64,000 nt of DNA from Streptomyces sp. KL109B (GCF_030766935.1 NZ_JASERL010000001.1:1178001-1242000), one strand, 5' to 3'; shown: positions 25,189 through 34,010, numbered from the stretch's first letter. Notes: generated by a model not told the origin, from the letters alone. Program-made: numbers and translations.

Positions 25189-26115
25189 ATGGCCGGTCCT
25201 GCTTTCCGCGCCGCCGCCGTAAGGGTGCGCGTCCCCGCCACCAGCGCCAATCTCGGCCCGGGTTTCGACTCGCTCGGCCTGTCGCTGGGGCTCTACGACG
25301 ACGTGGTCGTCAGGGTCGCCGACTCCGGGCTGCACATCGACATCGCGGGCGAGGGCTCCGAGACCCTCCCGCGCGACGAGTCGCACCTGCTCGTACGGTC
25401 CCTGCGCACGGCCTTCGACGCCCTCGGCGGACAGCCGCGCGGCCTGGAGATCGTCTGCGCCAACCGCATCCCGCACGGCCGCGGCCTCGGCTCCTCGTCC
25501 GCCGCGATCGTGTCGGCCGTCGTCGCCGCGCGCGCCGTGACGATAGGCGGCGAGGCCCGGCTCGACGACGCCGCGCTGCTCGAACTCGCCACCGAGATCG
25601 AGGGCCACCCGGACAACGTGGCCCCCTGCCTGCTCGGCGGCTTCACCATCGCGTGGACGGAGACCGGCGCGGGGCGTGCGGTCCGTCTCGACGCGGCCGG
25701 TTCCATCGTTCCGGTGGTTTTCGTCCCCGGAAAGCCCGTCCTCACCGAAATGGCGCGAGGACTGCTGCCGCGCACCGTCCCGCACGTGGACGCCGCGGCC
25801 AACGCGGGCCGGGCGGCCCTGCTCGTCGAGGCCCTGACCAGGCGCCCCGAGCTGCTGCTCCCGGCCACCGAGGACCGCATTCACCAGGAGTACCGGGCGC
25901 CCGCGATGCCGGAGAGCGCCGCACTGGTGGAGCGGCTGCGGGCCGACGGGGTGCCCGCGATGATCTCCGGGGCGGGGCCGACGGTCCTCGCCCTGGTGGA
26001 GGAAGAAACGGCCGACAAGGTCGCCCGGCTTGCCGGAGAGGGCTGGGCGGCCAACCGCCTCGCCCTCGACGCCGACGGAGCGAGCGTGCTGCCGCTCGGC
26101 TCCCACAGCGTCTGA
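25189..26115 (+). CDS. thrB: Homoserine kinase
   Basis: GHMP-family kinase (308 residues) making O-phosphohomoserine for thrC. N-terminal PATSANLGPGFDSLGLSL at about 16-33, the ATP-binding P-loop IPHGRGLGSSSAAIVSAV at about 95-112 and the C-terminal GHMP motif MISGAGPTVLAL at about 258. ATG 25189 (MAGPAFRAAAV) was chosen. The long upstream frame covers the intergenic palindrome and has no family similarity. It follows thrC after 325 bp and precedes rho. Confidence 0.96.
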   Translation: MAGPAFRAAAVRVRVPATSANLGPGFDSLGLSLGLYDDVVVRVADSGLHIDIAGEGSETLPRDESHLLVRSLRTAFDALGGQPRGLEIVCANRIPHGRGLGSSSAAIVSAVVAARAVTIGGEARLDDAALLELATEIEGHPDNVAPCLLGGFTIAWTETGAGRAVRLDAAGSIVPVVFVPGKPVLTEMARGLLPRTVPHVDAAANAGRAALLVEALTRRPELLLPATEDRIHQEYRAPAMPESAALVERLRADGVPAMISGAGPTVLALVEEETADKVARLAGEGWAANRLALDADGASVLPLGSHSV

Positions 26116-26493
26116 TCAAATGCGTCCGGTTGCCGGATTACGAGAGGGGGAATGTTTGTTGGATCCGGTAGTGTTAACCTCAAGTCTGCACCCGGCCCTA
26201 CCATGGCGAGGTGCTGTGTGTCCCCGTCAGGGACAACCATTCTTCCGGGAGCCTCCCCAGCGATTCTGTGCGTCGTTCTCATCTGTCATGACAGTCGGGA
26301 CACAGCACTGAAGAGTGGCGAGCACGCTCCGGAACAGGCGTGAACCATCGGGCAGCGCCTTCACCACCGAATTCTTCCGCCTCAGCGGCGGACAACCGCC
26401 CCGGCACGGTCCGTACAGGCAGGACCACCGCCGGACAGCACAACCGGTCGCCGAGCCAGACAGGCCGACGTCCGCTCCAGGGAAGGACCCTTC
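26116..26493 (+). promoter_or_regulatory. rho upstream region with SigR-like promoter and leader ORF
   Basis: This 378-bp region lies between thrB and rho. A SigR-like promoter, GGGAAT (26148-26153)-N19-GTT (26173-26175), is visible; the spacer is one base longer than the commonest form. From about 26185 the transcript would have a roughly 300-nt C-rich leader. It contains an open frame from ATG 26203 to TGA 26343 (46 codons, with CC and LIC motifs) but without a clear ribosome site. Long C-rich leaders of rho genes are typical of Rho autoregulation (established); its operation here is inference. Confidence 0.45.
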
Positions 26494-28578
26494 GTGAGCG
26501 ACACCACCGATCTGATGGGCGTGACTGCCGACAGCTCTGCTGCCGCGCCCGCCGCGTCTGCAGGGGAAGCCTCTGCTACGCCTGCCCGGCGGCGCCGCGG
26601 TACCGGCCTTGATGGCATGGTGCTGGCCGAGCTGCAGCAGGTCGCATCGGGCCTCGGAATCAAGGGCACCGCGCGGATGCGCAAGAGCCAGTTGATCGAG
26701 GTCATCAAGGAGGCGCAGTCCGGGGGTGGCAACTCCCAGGCCGCCCCGGCGAAGAGCGCCGACGCCGCCGAGACGAAGCCGAAGCGGCGGGCCACCTCGA
26801 AGGCCCGTACCGGCGAGGAGTCCACGGCCGACGCCGCGCCCGCCAAGTCGGGGGCCAAGGCCGAGAAGGCGCAGCAGGCCGAGACGGCCGACGCCAAGGC
26901 GAAGAAGGCCACCGCCCAGCAGCAGATCGAGATCCCCGGCCAGGGCGCGGGCGACGAGCAGCCGGCCGGCGAGCGTCGCCGCCGCCGGGCGACCGCCGAC
27001 GCGGGCAGCCCCGAGTCGGCCACCGCCGAGGCCAAGTCCGACACCCGGCAGGACCGCCAGGACAAGCAGGACCGCCAGCAGGACAAGCAGCAGGACGGCG
27101 GTGACGGCAACAAGGGCGACGGCGGCCAGGACGGCGGCAACAACCACGAGGGCCGTCGCGACCGTCGTGACCGTGACCGCGACCGCGACCGGGACCGCCA
27201 GGGCAACCGTGGTGGCCGCGACCGTGACCGCCGCGGCGGCAAGGGCGACGACCAGGGCGGCAACAACCAGGGCGGCGGCCGGAACAACCAGCAGGGCGGC
27301 GGCCGGAACAACCAGCAGGACGACGGCTACGACGACGACGGCGGCGGCCGCCGCGGGCGCCGGGGCCGTTACCGCGACCGCCGTGGCCGTCGCGGGCGCG
27401 AGGACTTCGGCAATGAGCCGCAGATCTCCGAGGACGACGTCCTGATCCCCGTCGCGGGCATCCTCGACATCCTCGACAACTACGCCTTCATCCGTACGTC
27501 GGGCTACCTGCCGGGTCCCAATGACGTCTACGTCTCGCTGGCCCAGGTCCGCAAGAACGGCCTGCGCAAGGGCGACCACGTCACCGGCGCCGTGCGGCAG
27601 CCGAAGGAGGGGGAGCGCCGCGAGAAGTTCAACGCGCTCGTCCGCCTCGACTCCGTCAACGGCATGGCGCCCGAATCCGGGCGCGGGCGGCCGGAGTTCA
27701 ACAAGCTGACGCCGCTGTACCCGCAGGACCGGCTCCGCCTGGAGACCGACCCGGGTGTGCTCACGACCCGCATCATCGACCTCGTCTCGCCCATCGGTAA
27801 GGGCCAGCGCGGTCTGATCGTGGCCCCGCCGAAGACCGGCAAGACCATGATCATGCAGGCGATCGCCAACGCGATCACGCACAACAACCCCGAGTGCCAC
27901 CTGATGGTCGTCCTCGTCGACGAGCGTCCGGAAGAGGTCACCGACATGCAGCGGTCGGTGAAGGGCGAGGTCATCTCCTCGACCTTCGACCGCCCCGCCG
28001 AGGACCACACCACGGTCGCCGAGCTCGCCATCGAGCGCGCCAAGCGCCTCGTGGAGCTGGGCCACGACGTCGTCGTGCTGCTCGACTCGATCACCCGCCT
28101 GGGCCGCGCGTACAACCTCGCCGCCCCGGCCTCAGGCCGCATCCTGTCCGGTGGTGTCGACTCGACCGCCCTGTACCCCCCGAAGCGCTTCTTCGGCGCC
28201 GCGCGCAACATCGAGGACGGCGGCTCGCTGACCATCCTCGCCACCGCGCTCGTCGACACCGGGTCCCGCATGGACGAGGTGATCTTCGAGGAGTTCAAGG
28301 GCACCGGCAACGCCGAGCTCAAGCTCGACCGCAAGCTCGCCGACAAGCGCATCTTCCCGGCGGTGGACGTGGACGCGTCCGGCACCCGTAAGGAAGAGAT
28401 CCTGCTCGGCAGCGACGAGCTGGCGATCACCTGGAAGCTGCGTCGCGTGCTGCACGCGCTCGACCAGCAGCAGGCGATCGAGCTGCTGCTCGACAAGATG
28501 AAGCAGACGAAGTCCAACGCGGAGTTCCTGCTGCAGATCCAGAAGACGACGCCGACGCCGGGCAACGGCAACGACTGA
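26494..28578 (+). CDS. rho: Transcription termination factor Rho with long disordered insertion
   Basis: Hexameric RNA-dependent ATPase that ends transcription (694 residues against about 420 in E. coli). The N-terminal Rho-N helical domain (about 35-75, [28 protein letters not shown]) is separated from the RNA-binding OSB fold by about 235 residues of low complexity: an Ala/Lys/Glu part, then an Arg/Asp/Gly/Asn/Gln-rich part with RDRDRDRDR and GGGRNNQQ repeats. The RNA-binding domain begins near [16 protein letters not shown]. Walker A is APPKTGKTM (about 444-452), then [12 protein letters not shown] and Walker [17 protein letters not shown]. The insertion is characteristic of actinobacterial Rho. 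GTG 26494 follows GGAAGGACCC. Confidence 0.97.
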   Translation: MSDTTDLMGVTADSSAAAPAASAGEASATPARRRRGTGLDGMVLAELQQVASGLGIKGTARMRKSQLIEVIKEAQSGGGNSQAAPAKSADAAETKPKRRATSKARTGEESTADAAPAKSGAKAEKAQQAETADAKAKKATAQQQIEIPGQGAGDEQPAGERRRRRATADAGSPESATAEAKSDTRQDRQDKQDRQQDKQQDGGDGNKGDGGQDGGNNHEGRRDRRDRDRDRDRDRQGNRGGRDRDRRGGKGDDQGGNNQGGGRNNQQGGGRNNQQDDGYDDDGGGRRGRRGRYRDRRGRRGREDFGNEPQISEDDVLIPVAGILDILDNYAFIRTSGYLPGPNDVYVSLAQVRKNGLRKGDHVTGAVRQPKEGERREKFNALVRLDSVNGMAPESGRGRPEFNKLTPLYPQDRLRLETDPGVLTTRIIDLVSPIGKGQRGLIVAPPKTGKTMIMQAIANAITHNNPECHLMVVLVDERPEEVTDMQRSVKGEVISSTFDRPAEDHTTVAELAIERAKRLVELGHDVVVLLDSITRLGRAYNLAAPASGRILSGGVDSTALYPPKRFFGAARNIEDGGSLTILATALVDTGSRMDEVIFEEFKGTGNAELKLDRKLADKRIFPAVDVDASGTRKEEILLGSDELAITWKLRRVLHALDQQQAIELLLDKMKQTKSNAEFLLQIQKTTPTPGNGND

Positions 28579-28596
28579 CGTTCCGTAGGGATCGAA

Positions 28597-28639
28597 GGGC
28601 TGGGCCCCGCCGCACCACGCGGCGGGGCCCAGCCCTTTT
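28597..28639 (+). terminator. Strong intrinsic terminator after rho
   Basis: A perfect 17-bp stem: the left arm (28597-28613, starting GGGCTGGGCC) pairs with 28619-28635 around loop ACCAC, followed by TTTT. This is the clearest factor-independent terminator in the window and separates rho from the LCP gene. Confidence 0.95.
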
Positions 28640-28929
28640 CCCTGCGCGATCCGCGCTGGTCGGGCCGTTTCCGGGTACTCGGCGTTCGGAGACCTTCACC
28701 ACATGTATAAGGATCTGTGCCTTCTGTGAAGCATGCGGCACATGGATACGAAAGCGCAGGTGAGAGGGGTACAGGCCATTGGCCCCACTACGCTCCGTCG
28801 TGTCGTGTGGCCGGAGTGCGCACAGTCGTCTGTGCAACCCTTCATGGCGGTCCGCCGTCACACCGAGTGAATCCAGGCGGACCACACCTGTAGAAGCAGC
28901 CGAAGAGGCAGACGAACCTGCGAGGAGCT
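28640..28929 (+). promoter_or_regulatory. Upstream region of the LCP gene
   Basis: The 290 bases after the rho terminator contain no supported ORF. A short hairpin GCACAG-TCGT-CTGTGC lies at 28815-28830, and GCGAGGAGC provides the ribosome site at 28920-28928. A promoter must lie here, but I cannot identify its boxes reliably. Confidence 0.4.
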
Positions 28930-30033
28930 ATGCCGGACCGTGACAGCAAGCCCGGGCGCCACCGCAGCGCCAAGGGCAGCCGCCGCAAGCCGCGCAGCGG
29001 GCGCAGCAAGGCGCTGCGTGCCGCGGCGTGGAGTGCCGCGGGCGTCGTCGTCCTTGGCGGCACCGGCCTTGGCTACGTCTACTTCCAGCTCAACGGCAAC
29101 ATCAAGAGCGTCGATATCAACTCGCAGCTGGGCACCGACCGGCCGCAGAACGTGGACAACGGCTCGCAGGACATCCTCGTCCTCGGCTCGGACTCCCGTG
29201 AGGGCAAGAACGAGAAGGTGGGCGGCGGCTCCGACGAGGGCTCCGCGCGCTCGGACACCGCGATGGTCGTGCACATCTACAAGGGCCACAAGAAGGCCAG
29301 CGTCGTCTCCATACCCCGGGACACGCTGATCGACCGGCCCTCGTGCACCGACAAGGACGGCAACGAGTACCCGGCCCAGCAGGACGCCATGTTCAACTCC
29401 GCGTACTCGACGGGCGGCGCGGCCTGCGCCGTGAAGACCGTCGAGTCGATGAGCGGGATTCGCATGGACCACTACGTAGAGGTCGACTTCGCCGGGTTCC
29501 AGCAGCTGATCGACGACCTCGGGGGCGTCGAGGTCACCACCACGAAGGCGATCAACGACCCCGACAGCCACCTGAACCTGTCCGCCGGCACGCACACCCT
29601 CACCGGCGAGCAGTCGCTCGGCCTCGTGCGCACCAGGCACGGCGTCGGCGACGGCAGCGACCTGGGCCGCATCCAGCTGCAGCAGGCGTTCATGAAGGCC
29701 CTGATGGACCAGATCAAGAACGTCGGCGTCTTCACCAACCCGAGCAAGCTGTACGCGCTCGCGAACACCGCCACGAAGACGGTGACGACGGACTCGCAGC
29801 TGGCCTCGGTGAAGGACCTGACCTCGTTCGCGAACGGGCTCAAGGGCATCGGCTCCGGCGACATGAACATGACGACGCTGCCGGTGAAGTACGACCCGAA
29901 CGACGCCAACCGCGTCCTGCTGGACGAGACCAACGCGGACAAGGTCTGGAAGGCCCTCAAGCACGACCGGACCATCCCGAAGTCGGCCACCGCGGACTCC
30001 GCGAAGGGCAGCGCCGGCAGCGTCGTGAAGTAG
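28930..30033 (+). CDS. LytR-CpsA-Psr (LCP) family ligase
   Basis: Membrane-anchored protein (367 residues) of the family that transfers glycopolymers from lipid carriers to peptidoglycan. A basic cytoplasmic N-terminus (1-40, RKPRSGRSK) precedes one membrane helix (about 40-58, AGVVVLGGTGLGYVYFQL) and the extracellular LCP domain. Conserved features are ILVLGSDSR (about 80), RSDTAMVVHIYKGHKKASVVSIPRDTLI (about 102-130, with the pyrophosphate-binding Arg/Asp) and LGLVRTRHGVGDGSDLGRIQLQQ (about 235). wecA lies 5 kb downstream, consistent with a cell-wall polymer role. Confidence 0.92.
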   Translation: MPDRDSKPGRHRSAKGSRRKPRSGRSKALRAAAWSAAGVVVLGGTGLGYVYFQLNGNIKSVDINSQLGTDRPQNVDNGSQDILVLGSDSREGKNEKVGGGSDEGSARSDTAMVVHIYKGHKKASVVSIPRDTLIDRPSCTDKDGNEYPAQQDAMFNSAYSTGGAACAVKTVESMSGIRMDHYVEVDFAGFQQLIDDLGGVEVTTTKAINDPDSHLNLSAGTHTLTGEQSLGLVRTRHGVGDGSDLGRIQLQQAFMKALMDQIKNVGVFTNPSKLYALANTATKTVTTDSQLASVKDLTSFANGLKGIGSGDMNMTTLPVKYDPNDANRVLLDETNADKVWKALKHDRTIPKSATADSAKGSAGSVVK

Positions 30034-30046
30034 CCGGGACCGGTCC

Positions 30047-30073
30047 GGGAATAGTTCCGGACCCTCCCCGGTT
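30047..30073 (+). promoter_or_regulatory. SigR-type promoter of rpmE
   Basis: GGGAAT (30047-30052), an 18-bp spacer and GTT (30071-30073) form an exact match to the Streptomyces SigR consensus (GGGAAT-N18-GTT). It lies about 105 bp before rpmE. rpmE is an established SigR target in S. coelicolor. Expression would rise under thiol-oxidative stress, linking zinc-containing L31 to redox state. Confidence 0.85.
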
Positions 30074-30177
30074 TTGGGGGATACGGCCTGTCCTGGCAGA
30101 CTGGTACGTCGGCCCCGGTTCACGCTCCCGCATCCCGCGTCAGCGACCCGGCGCCCTCCATGAACCTAGGAGACACC

Positions 30178-30402
30178 TTGAAGCGCGACATCCACCCCGA
30201 GTACGTCGAGACGCAGGTCTCTTGCACCTGCGGCGCGTCGTTCACCACCCGTAGCACCATCTCGTCCGGCACCGTCCGTGCCGAGGTCTGCTCCGAGTGC
30301 CACCCGTTCTACACGGGCAAGCAGAAGATCCTCGACACCGGTGGCCGTGTGGCCCGCTTCGAGGCCCGCTTCGGCAAGGCTGCCGGCTCCGCCAAGAAGT
30401 AG
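30178..30402 (+). CDS. rpmE: Ribosomal protein L31, zinc-binding (C+) form
   Basis: A 74-residue large-subunit protein. It keeps the zinc cysteines in SCTCGASF (residues 14-21) and [14 protein letters not shown] (about 38-51), so it is the C+ type. The TTG start at 30178 gives the conserved [10 protein letters not shown]-terminus and is preceded by AGGAGACACC. An in-frame ATG at 30160 would add MNLGDT, which overlaps the ribosome site and is not family-like. The SigR promoter upstream suggests oxidative-stress control. A strong hairpin follows before prfA. Confidence 0.95.
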   Translation: MKRDIHPEYVETQVSCTCGASFTTRSTISSGTVRAEVCSECHPFYTGKQKILDTGGRVARFEARFGKAAGSAKK

Positions 30403-30411
30403 CGAAGCTCC

Positions 30412-30464
30412 AGCGCCGGTCCGCGGTGCCCCTGTTTTCGCAGGGGCACGGGGACCGGCGCTTT
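30412..30464 (+). terminator. Hairpin between rpmE and prfA
   Basis: AGCGCCGGTCC...GTGCCCCTG pairs with CAGGGGCACGGGGACCGGCGCT around a TTTTCG loop, with one mismatch region, followed by TTT. It probably terminates or attenuates rpmE transcripts before prfA. Confidence 0.85.
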
Positions 30465-30507
30465 GCGGTGCAGCCCCCTTTCGAACCCGTAACTGCAGGA
30501 GCCGGAG

Positions 30508-31584
30508 ATGTTCGAGGCCGTCGAGGAACTGATCGGTGAGCACGCCGATCTGGAGCAGAAGCTCGCGGACCCCTCGGTCCACGCCGACCAGGCCAACGCG
30601 CGCAAGCTCAACAAGCGCTACGCCGAGCTGACCCCGATCGTCGCCACGTACCGCTCCTGGAAGCAGACCGGGGACGACATCGAGGCGGCGAAGGAACTCG
30701 CCGCCGACGACCCGGACTTCGCGGCCGAGGTCAAGGACCTGGAAGCGCAGCGCGAGGAGATCACCGAGAAGCTGCGGCTGCTCCTTGTACCCCGCGACCC
30801 GTCCGACGACAAGGACGTGATCCTCGAGATCAAGGCCGGCGCAGGCGGCGACGAGTCCGCGCTGTTCGCGGGCGACCTGCTGCGCATGTACCTGCGCTAC
30901 GCGGAGCGCATCGGCTGGAAGACCGAGATCATCGACTCCACCGAGTCCGAGCTGGGCGGCTACAAGGACGTCCAGGTCGCCGTGAAGACCAAGGGCGGGA
31001 ACGGCGCGACCGAGCCCGGCAACGGCGTGTGGGCCCGCCTCAAGTACGAGGGCGGCGTGCACCGCGTGCAGCGCGTGCCGTCGACCGAGTCGCAGGGCCG
31101 CATCCACACCTCGGCCGCAGGCGTGCTGGTCACGCCCGAGGCGGAGGAGGTCGACGTCGAGATCCACGCGAACGATCTGCGCATCGACGTGTACCGCTCG
31201 TCAGGACCCGGTGGGCAGTCCGTCAACACGACCGACTCAGCCGTCCGCATTACGCACATCCCCACCGGCGTCGTCGCTTCCTGCCAGAACGAGAAGAGCC
31301 AGCTGCAGAACAAGGAGCAGGCGATGCGTATCCTGCGCTCCAGGCTCCTCGCAGCGGCTCAGGAGGAAGCGGAGAAGAACGCCGCCGACGCCCGCCGCAG
31401 CCAGGTCCGCACCGTCGACCGCTCCGAGAAGATCCGTACGTACAACTTCCCGGAGAACCGCATCTCGGACCACCGCGTGGGCTTCAAGGCCTACAACCTG
31501 GACCAGGTGCTCGACGGCGAGCTCGACGCCGTGATCCAGGCGTGCGTCGACGCGGACTCGGCCGCCAAGCTGGCCGCCGCGTAA
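30508..31584 (+). CDS. prfA: Peptide chain release factor 1
   Basis: Class I release factor (358 residues) for UAA/UAG stops. The helical N-domain (1-100) is followed by the codon-recognition region with the RF1-specific PxT motif in [15 protein letters not shown] (about 190-204) and the universal GGQ in [20 protein letters not shown] (about 231-250), whose Gln is methylated by PrmC. prmC lies 77 bp downstream on the same strand, the usual partner arrangement. Confidence 0.97.
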   Translation: MFEAVEELIGEHADLEQKLADPSVHADQANARKLNKRYAELTPIVATYRSWKQTGDDIEAAKELAADDPDFAAEVKDLEAQREEITEKLRLLLVPRDPSDDKDVILEIKAGAGGDESALFAGDLLRMYLRYAERIGWKTEIIDSTESELGGYKDVQVAVKTKGGNGATEPGNGVWARLKYEGGVHRVQRVPSTESQGRIHTSAAGVLVTPEAEEVDVEIHANDLRIDVYRSSGPGGQSVNTTDSAVRITHIPTGVVASCQNEKSQLQNKEQAMRILRSRLLAAAQEEAEKNAADARRSQVRTVDRSEKIRTYNFPENRISDHRVGFKAYNLDQVLDGELDAVIQACVDADSAAKLAAA

Positions 31585-31660
31585 GCCCCTCTGCACGACG
31601 CGTACGAACCGTACGAACCGTACGACCCTGACGTTCAACAGCTCAGCCCGGAGGACCAGC

Positions 31661-32506
31661 GTGAACCTGCTGCTCGCGGAAGTGGCCCAGGCCACCCAGC
31701 GGCTGGCCGACGCCGGCGTGCCCTCGCCGCGCAACGACGCGGAGGAGCTCGCCGCCTTCGTGCACGGCGTCAAGCGGGGCGAGCTGCACATGGTCAAGGA
31801 CGCGGACTTCGACGCCCGGTACTGGGAGGCGACCGCGCGCCGCGAGGCCCGCGAGCCGCTCCAGCACATCACCGGGCGCGCCTACTTCCGCTACCTCGAA
31901 CTCCAGGTGGGCCCCGGAGTGTTCGTGCCGCGCCCCGAGACCGAGTCGGTCGTCGGCTGGGCCATAGACGCCGTCCGCGCGATGGACGTCGTCGAGCCGC
32001 TCATCGTCGACCTGTGCTCCGGCTCCGGCGCCATCGCGCTCGCGCTCGCCCAGGAGGTCCCGCGCTCGCGCGTGCACGCCGTGGAGCTGTCCGAGGACGC
32101 CCTCCAGTGGACGCGCAAGAACGTCGAGGGGTCCAGGGTCGACCTGCGCCAGGGCGACGCCCTCACGGCCTTCCCGGACCTCGACGGCCAGGTCGACCTC
32201 GTCATCTCCAATCCGCCGTACATCCCGCTCACCGAGTGGGAGTACGTCGCCCCCGAGGCCCGCGATTACGACCCCGACCTCGCCCTGTTCTCCGGCGAGG
32301 ACGGCCTCGACCTCATCCGCGGCATCGAGCGCACCGCCCACCGCCTGCTGCGCCCCGGCGGCATCGTCGTCATCGAGCACGCGGACACCCAGGGCGGCCA
32401 GGTGCCGTGGATCTTCACCGAGGAGCGGGGCTGGGCGGACGCCGCCGACCACCCCGACCTGAACAACCGACCGAGGTTCGCGACGGCCCGTAAGGCGCTG
32501 CCGTGA
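31661..32506 (+). CDS. prmC: Release-factor glutamine N5-methyltransferase
   Basis: SAM-dependent methyltransferase (281 residues) that modifies the GGQ glutamine of RF1/RF2. The N-terminal helical domain precedes the Rossmann core with FVPRPETESVV (about 87-97), the SAM loop VDLCSGSGAIAL (about 114-125) and the catalytic NPPYIPL (about 185-191). The GTG start follows GGAGGACCAGC. The stop overlaps a GTG that opens a 39-codon frame (32503-32622) leading directly into sua5. Confidence 0.96.
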   Translation: MNLLLAEVAQATQRLADAGVPSPRNDAEELAAFVHGVKRGELHMVKDADFDARYWEATARREAREPLQHITGRAYFRYLELQVGPGVFVPRPETESVVGWAIDAVRAMDVVEPLIVDLCSGSGAIALALAQEVPRSRVHAVELSEDALQWTRKNVEGSRVDLRQGDALTAFPDLDGQVDLVISNPPYIPLTEWEYVAPEARDYDPDLALFSGEDGLDLIRGIERTAHRLLRPGGIVVIEHADTQGGQVPWIFTEERGWADAADHPDLNNRPRFATARKALP

Positions 32507-32622
32507 CCGACACGTTGTTCTTCGAGTTTTCAGAGTCCGCAGAGTTTTCAGCGGGTTCAGCGTTTCTCGAGTTTTACGAGTTTTACGAATTCCAGCAGTA
32601 CGCAGAGCAGGAGGCCCGCTAG
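32503..32622 (+). CDS. Possible 39-residue Phe/Glu/Tyr-rich ORF between prmC and sua5
   Basis: GTG at 32503 overlaps the prmC stop (GTGA), and the frame stays open for 39 codons to TAG at 32620, with the sua5 ATG immediately after. The peptide starts MTDTLFFEFSESAEFSAGSA and continues with FLEFYEFYEFQQYAEQEAR, so it is strongly aromatic and acidic with an xEFYEFYEF repeat. Codons are atypical for Streptomyces: several TTT and TCA and one TTG. The DNA is visibly less GC-rich than its neighbours. It also carries the sua5 ribosome site (AGGAGG). It may be a coupled micro-protein or an untranslated linker that happens to be open. I know no homologue. Confidence 0.4.
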   Translation: MTDTLFFEFSESAEFSAGSAFLEFYEFYEFQQYAEQEAR

Positions 32623-33270
32623 ATGGCACGGCGTTACGACACCAACGACGCAGTCGACCGCGCTACCGGTCTGCGTGAAGCCGCCTCCGCGGTCCGCCGC
32701 GGCGAGCTCGTCGTGCTGCCCACCGACACCGTGTACGGCATCGGCGCCGACGCCTTCACGCCCGAGGCGGTCGGTGACCTCCTGGAGGCCAAGGGCCGCG
32801 GCCGCAACATGCCGACGCCCGTCGTCATCCCCTCGCCGAACACGCTGCACGGGCTCGTCACGGACTTCTCCGAGATGGCCTGGGAGCTGGTCGACGCGTT
32901 CTGGCCGGGCGGCCTGACGCTCGTCGCCAAGCACCAGCCGTCGCTGCAGTGGGACCTCGGCAACACCCGCGGCACCGTCGCGGTGCGGATGCCGTTGCAC
33001 CCCGTCGCCATCGAGCTGCTCACGGAGGTCGGCCCGATGGCCCTGTCCTCCGCGAACCTCACCGGGCACCCGTCGCCGGAGACCTGTGACGACGCGCAGG
33101 ACATGCTCGGCGACTCCGTCTCCGTCTACCTGGACGGCGGCCCGACGCCCGGCAACATCCCGTCCTCCATCGTCGACGTCACCGGCAAGGTCCCGGTCCT
33201 GCTGCGCGAGGGCGCGCTGACCGCGGACGAGCTGCGCAAGGTCGTACCCGACCTCGAGGTGGCGAATTGA
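32623..33270 (+). CDS. L-threonylcarbamoyladenylate synthase (Sua5/YciO/YrdC)
   Basis: A 215-residue YrdC-fold enzyme that makes threonylcarbamoyl-AMP from threonine, bicarbonate and ATP for tRNA t6A modification. Conserved features are VLPTDTVYGIGADAF (about 31-45), KGRGRNMPTPVVI (about 58-70, the K-R-P substrate pocket), FWPGGLTLVA (about 93) and SSANLTGHPSPET (about 146). The Sua5 C-terminal extension is lacking, so it is the short type. ATG 32623 follows the TAG of the small open frame. Its stop overlaps the TTG start of the phosphatase-like gene (TTGA). Confidence 0.94.
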   Translation: MARRYDTNDAVDRATGLREAASAVRRGELVVLPTDTVYGIGADAFTPEAVGDLLEAKGRGRNMPTPVVIPSPNTLHGLVTDFSEMAWELVDAFWPGGLTLVAKHQPSLQWDLGNTRGTVAVRMPLHPVAIELLTEVGPMALSSANLTGHPSPETCDDAQDMLGDSVSVYLDGGPTPGNIPSSIVDVTGKVPVLLREGALTADELRKVVPDLEVAN

Positions 33271-33929
33271 CAGCCCCTGAGACGGGGCGTGGCATAGGCA
33301 ACGGGTACGTACGCACGCCGGCCCTCCCCGGCGACACCTTCCGCATCCTCCACGTCAGCACCGGCAATGTGTGCCGCTCGCCGATCACCGAGCGGCTGAC
33401 CCGGCACGCCCTCGCGGACCGGCTCGGGGCGCCGCTCGCGGGCGGGCTCGTGGTGGAGAGCGCCGGTACGTGGGGCCACGAGGGCGCGCCCATGGAGACC
33501 AATGCGGAAACGGTCCTGGCCGACTTCGGCGCGGATGCCTCCGGCTTCGTGGGCCGCGAGCTCCTCGACGACCACGTCATAAGGGCCGACCTGGTCCTGA
33601 CCGCCACCCGCGACCACCGCGCCCAGGTCATCTCCATGGGCCACAGCGCGGGCCTGCGCACCTTCACGCTGAAGGAGTTCACGCGGCTCGTGCAGGCCAT
33701 AGACCCCGCCACGCTCCCGGACCCCCTGGAGTCCGGCGTGGTCGAACGCGCCCGCTCCCTGGTCCGCGCGGCCGCCGCCCTCCGCGGCTGGCTCCTGGCC
33801 CCCTCCGTCGAGGCGGACGAGGTCTACGACCCGTACGGCGCGCCCCTCCCGTTCTTCCAGTCGGTCGGCGGCGAGATCAACGAGGCGCTCGACCCAGTGG
33901 TCACAGCCCTCACAGGCGTCCACAAGTAA
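33267..33929 (+). CDS. Low-molecular-weight phosphatase homologue lacking the catalytic Cys
   Basis: A 220-residue protein with the LMW-PTP/arsenate-reductase fold. The P-loop, normally C-x-G-N-x-C-R-S, reads VSTGNVCRSP: residue 31 is Ser (AGC), while Gly33, Asn34, Cys36, Arg37 and Ser38 are kept. The general-acid motif DPYG (about 190) is also kept. An unmodified phosphatase mechanism therefore seems impossible; it may bind phosphotyrosine or phosphoarginine, or use Cys36. A 24-residue N-terminal extension precedes the fold, and a helical insert lies before the general acid. The TTG start overlaps the sua5 stop by four bases, so translation is coupled. An interspersed repeat follows. Confidence 0.85.
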   Translation: MTAPETGRGIGNGYVRTPALPGDTFRILHVSTGNVCRSPITERLTRHALADRLGAPLAGGLVVESAGTWGHEGAPMETNAETVLADFGADASGFVGRELLDDHVIRADLVLTATRDHRAQVISMGHSAGLRTFTLKEFTRLVQAIDPATLPDPLESGVVERARSLVRAAAALRGWLLAPSVEADEVYDPYGAPLPFFQSVGGEINEALDPVVTALTGVHK

Positions 33930-33956
33930 CCCCCGCCCCGGGGCCCGGGAGCAGAT

Positions 33957-34010
33957 CAAGCCTCGCCGGCGATTGAGGCGCGGGGGCAGGGGCGGAGCCC
34001 CGGGGCGTGA
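33957..34010 (+). repeat. Interspersed GC-rich repeat, copy 4
   Basis: TCAAGCCTCGCCGGCGATTG, then AGGCGCGGGGGCAGGGGCGG and AGCCCCGGGG. It has a CCTCG variant and a GGGGGCAGG variant on the arms. It lies between the phosphatase-like gene and glyA, oriented like the others. It is the only copy not between convergent genes. Confidence 0.85.

Noticed and set aside
27150..27400. Short tandem repeats in the rho gene as a CRISPR or satellite array
   Set aside because: The repeats are codon-scale, in frame and encode the RD/GN-rich Rho insertion; there are no spacers.
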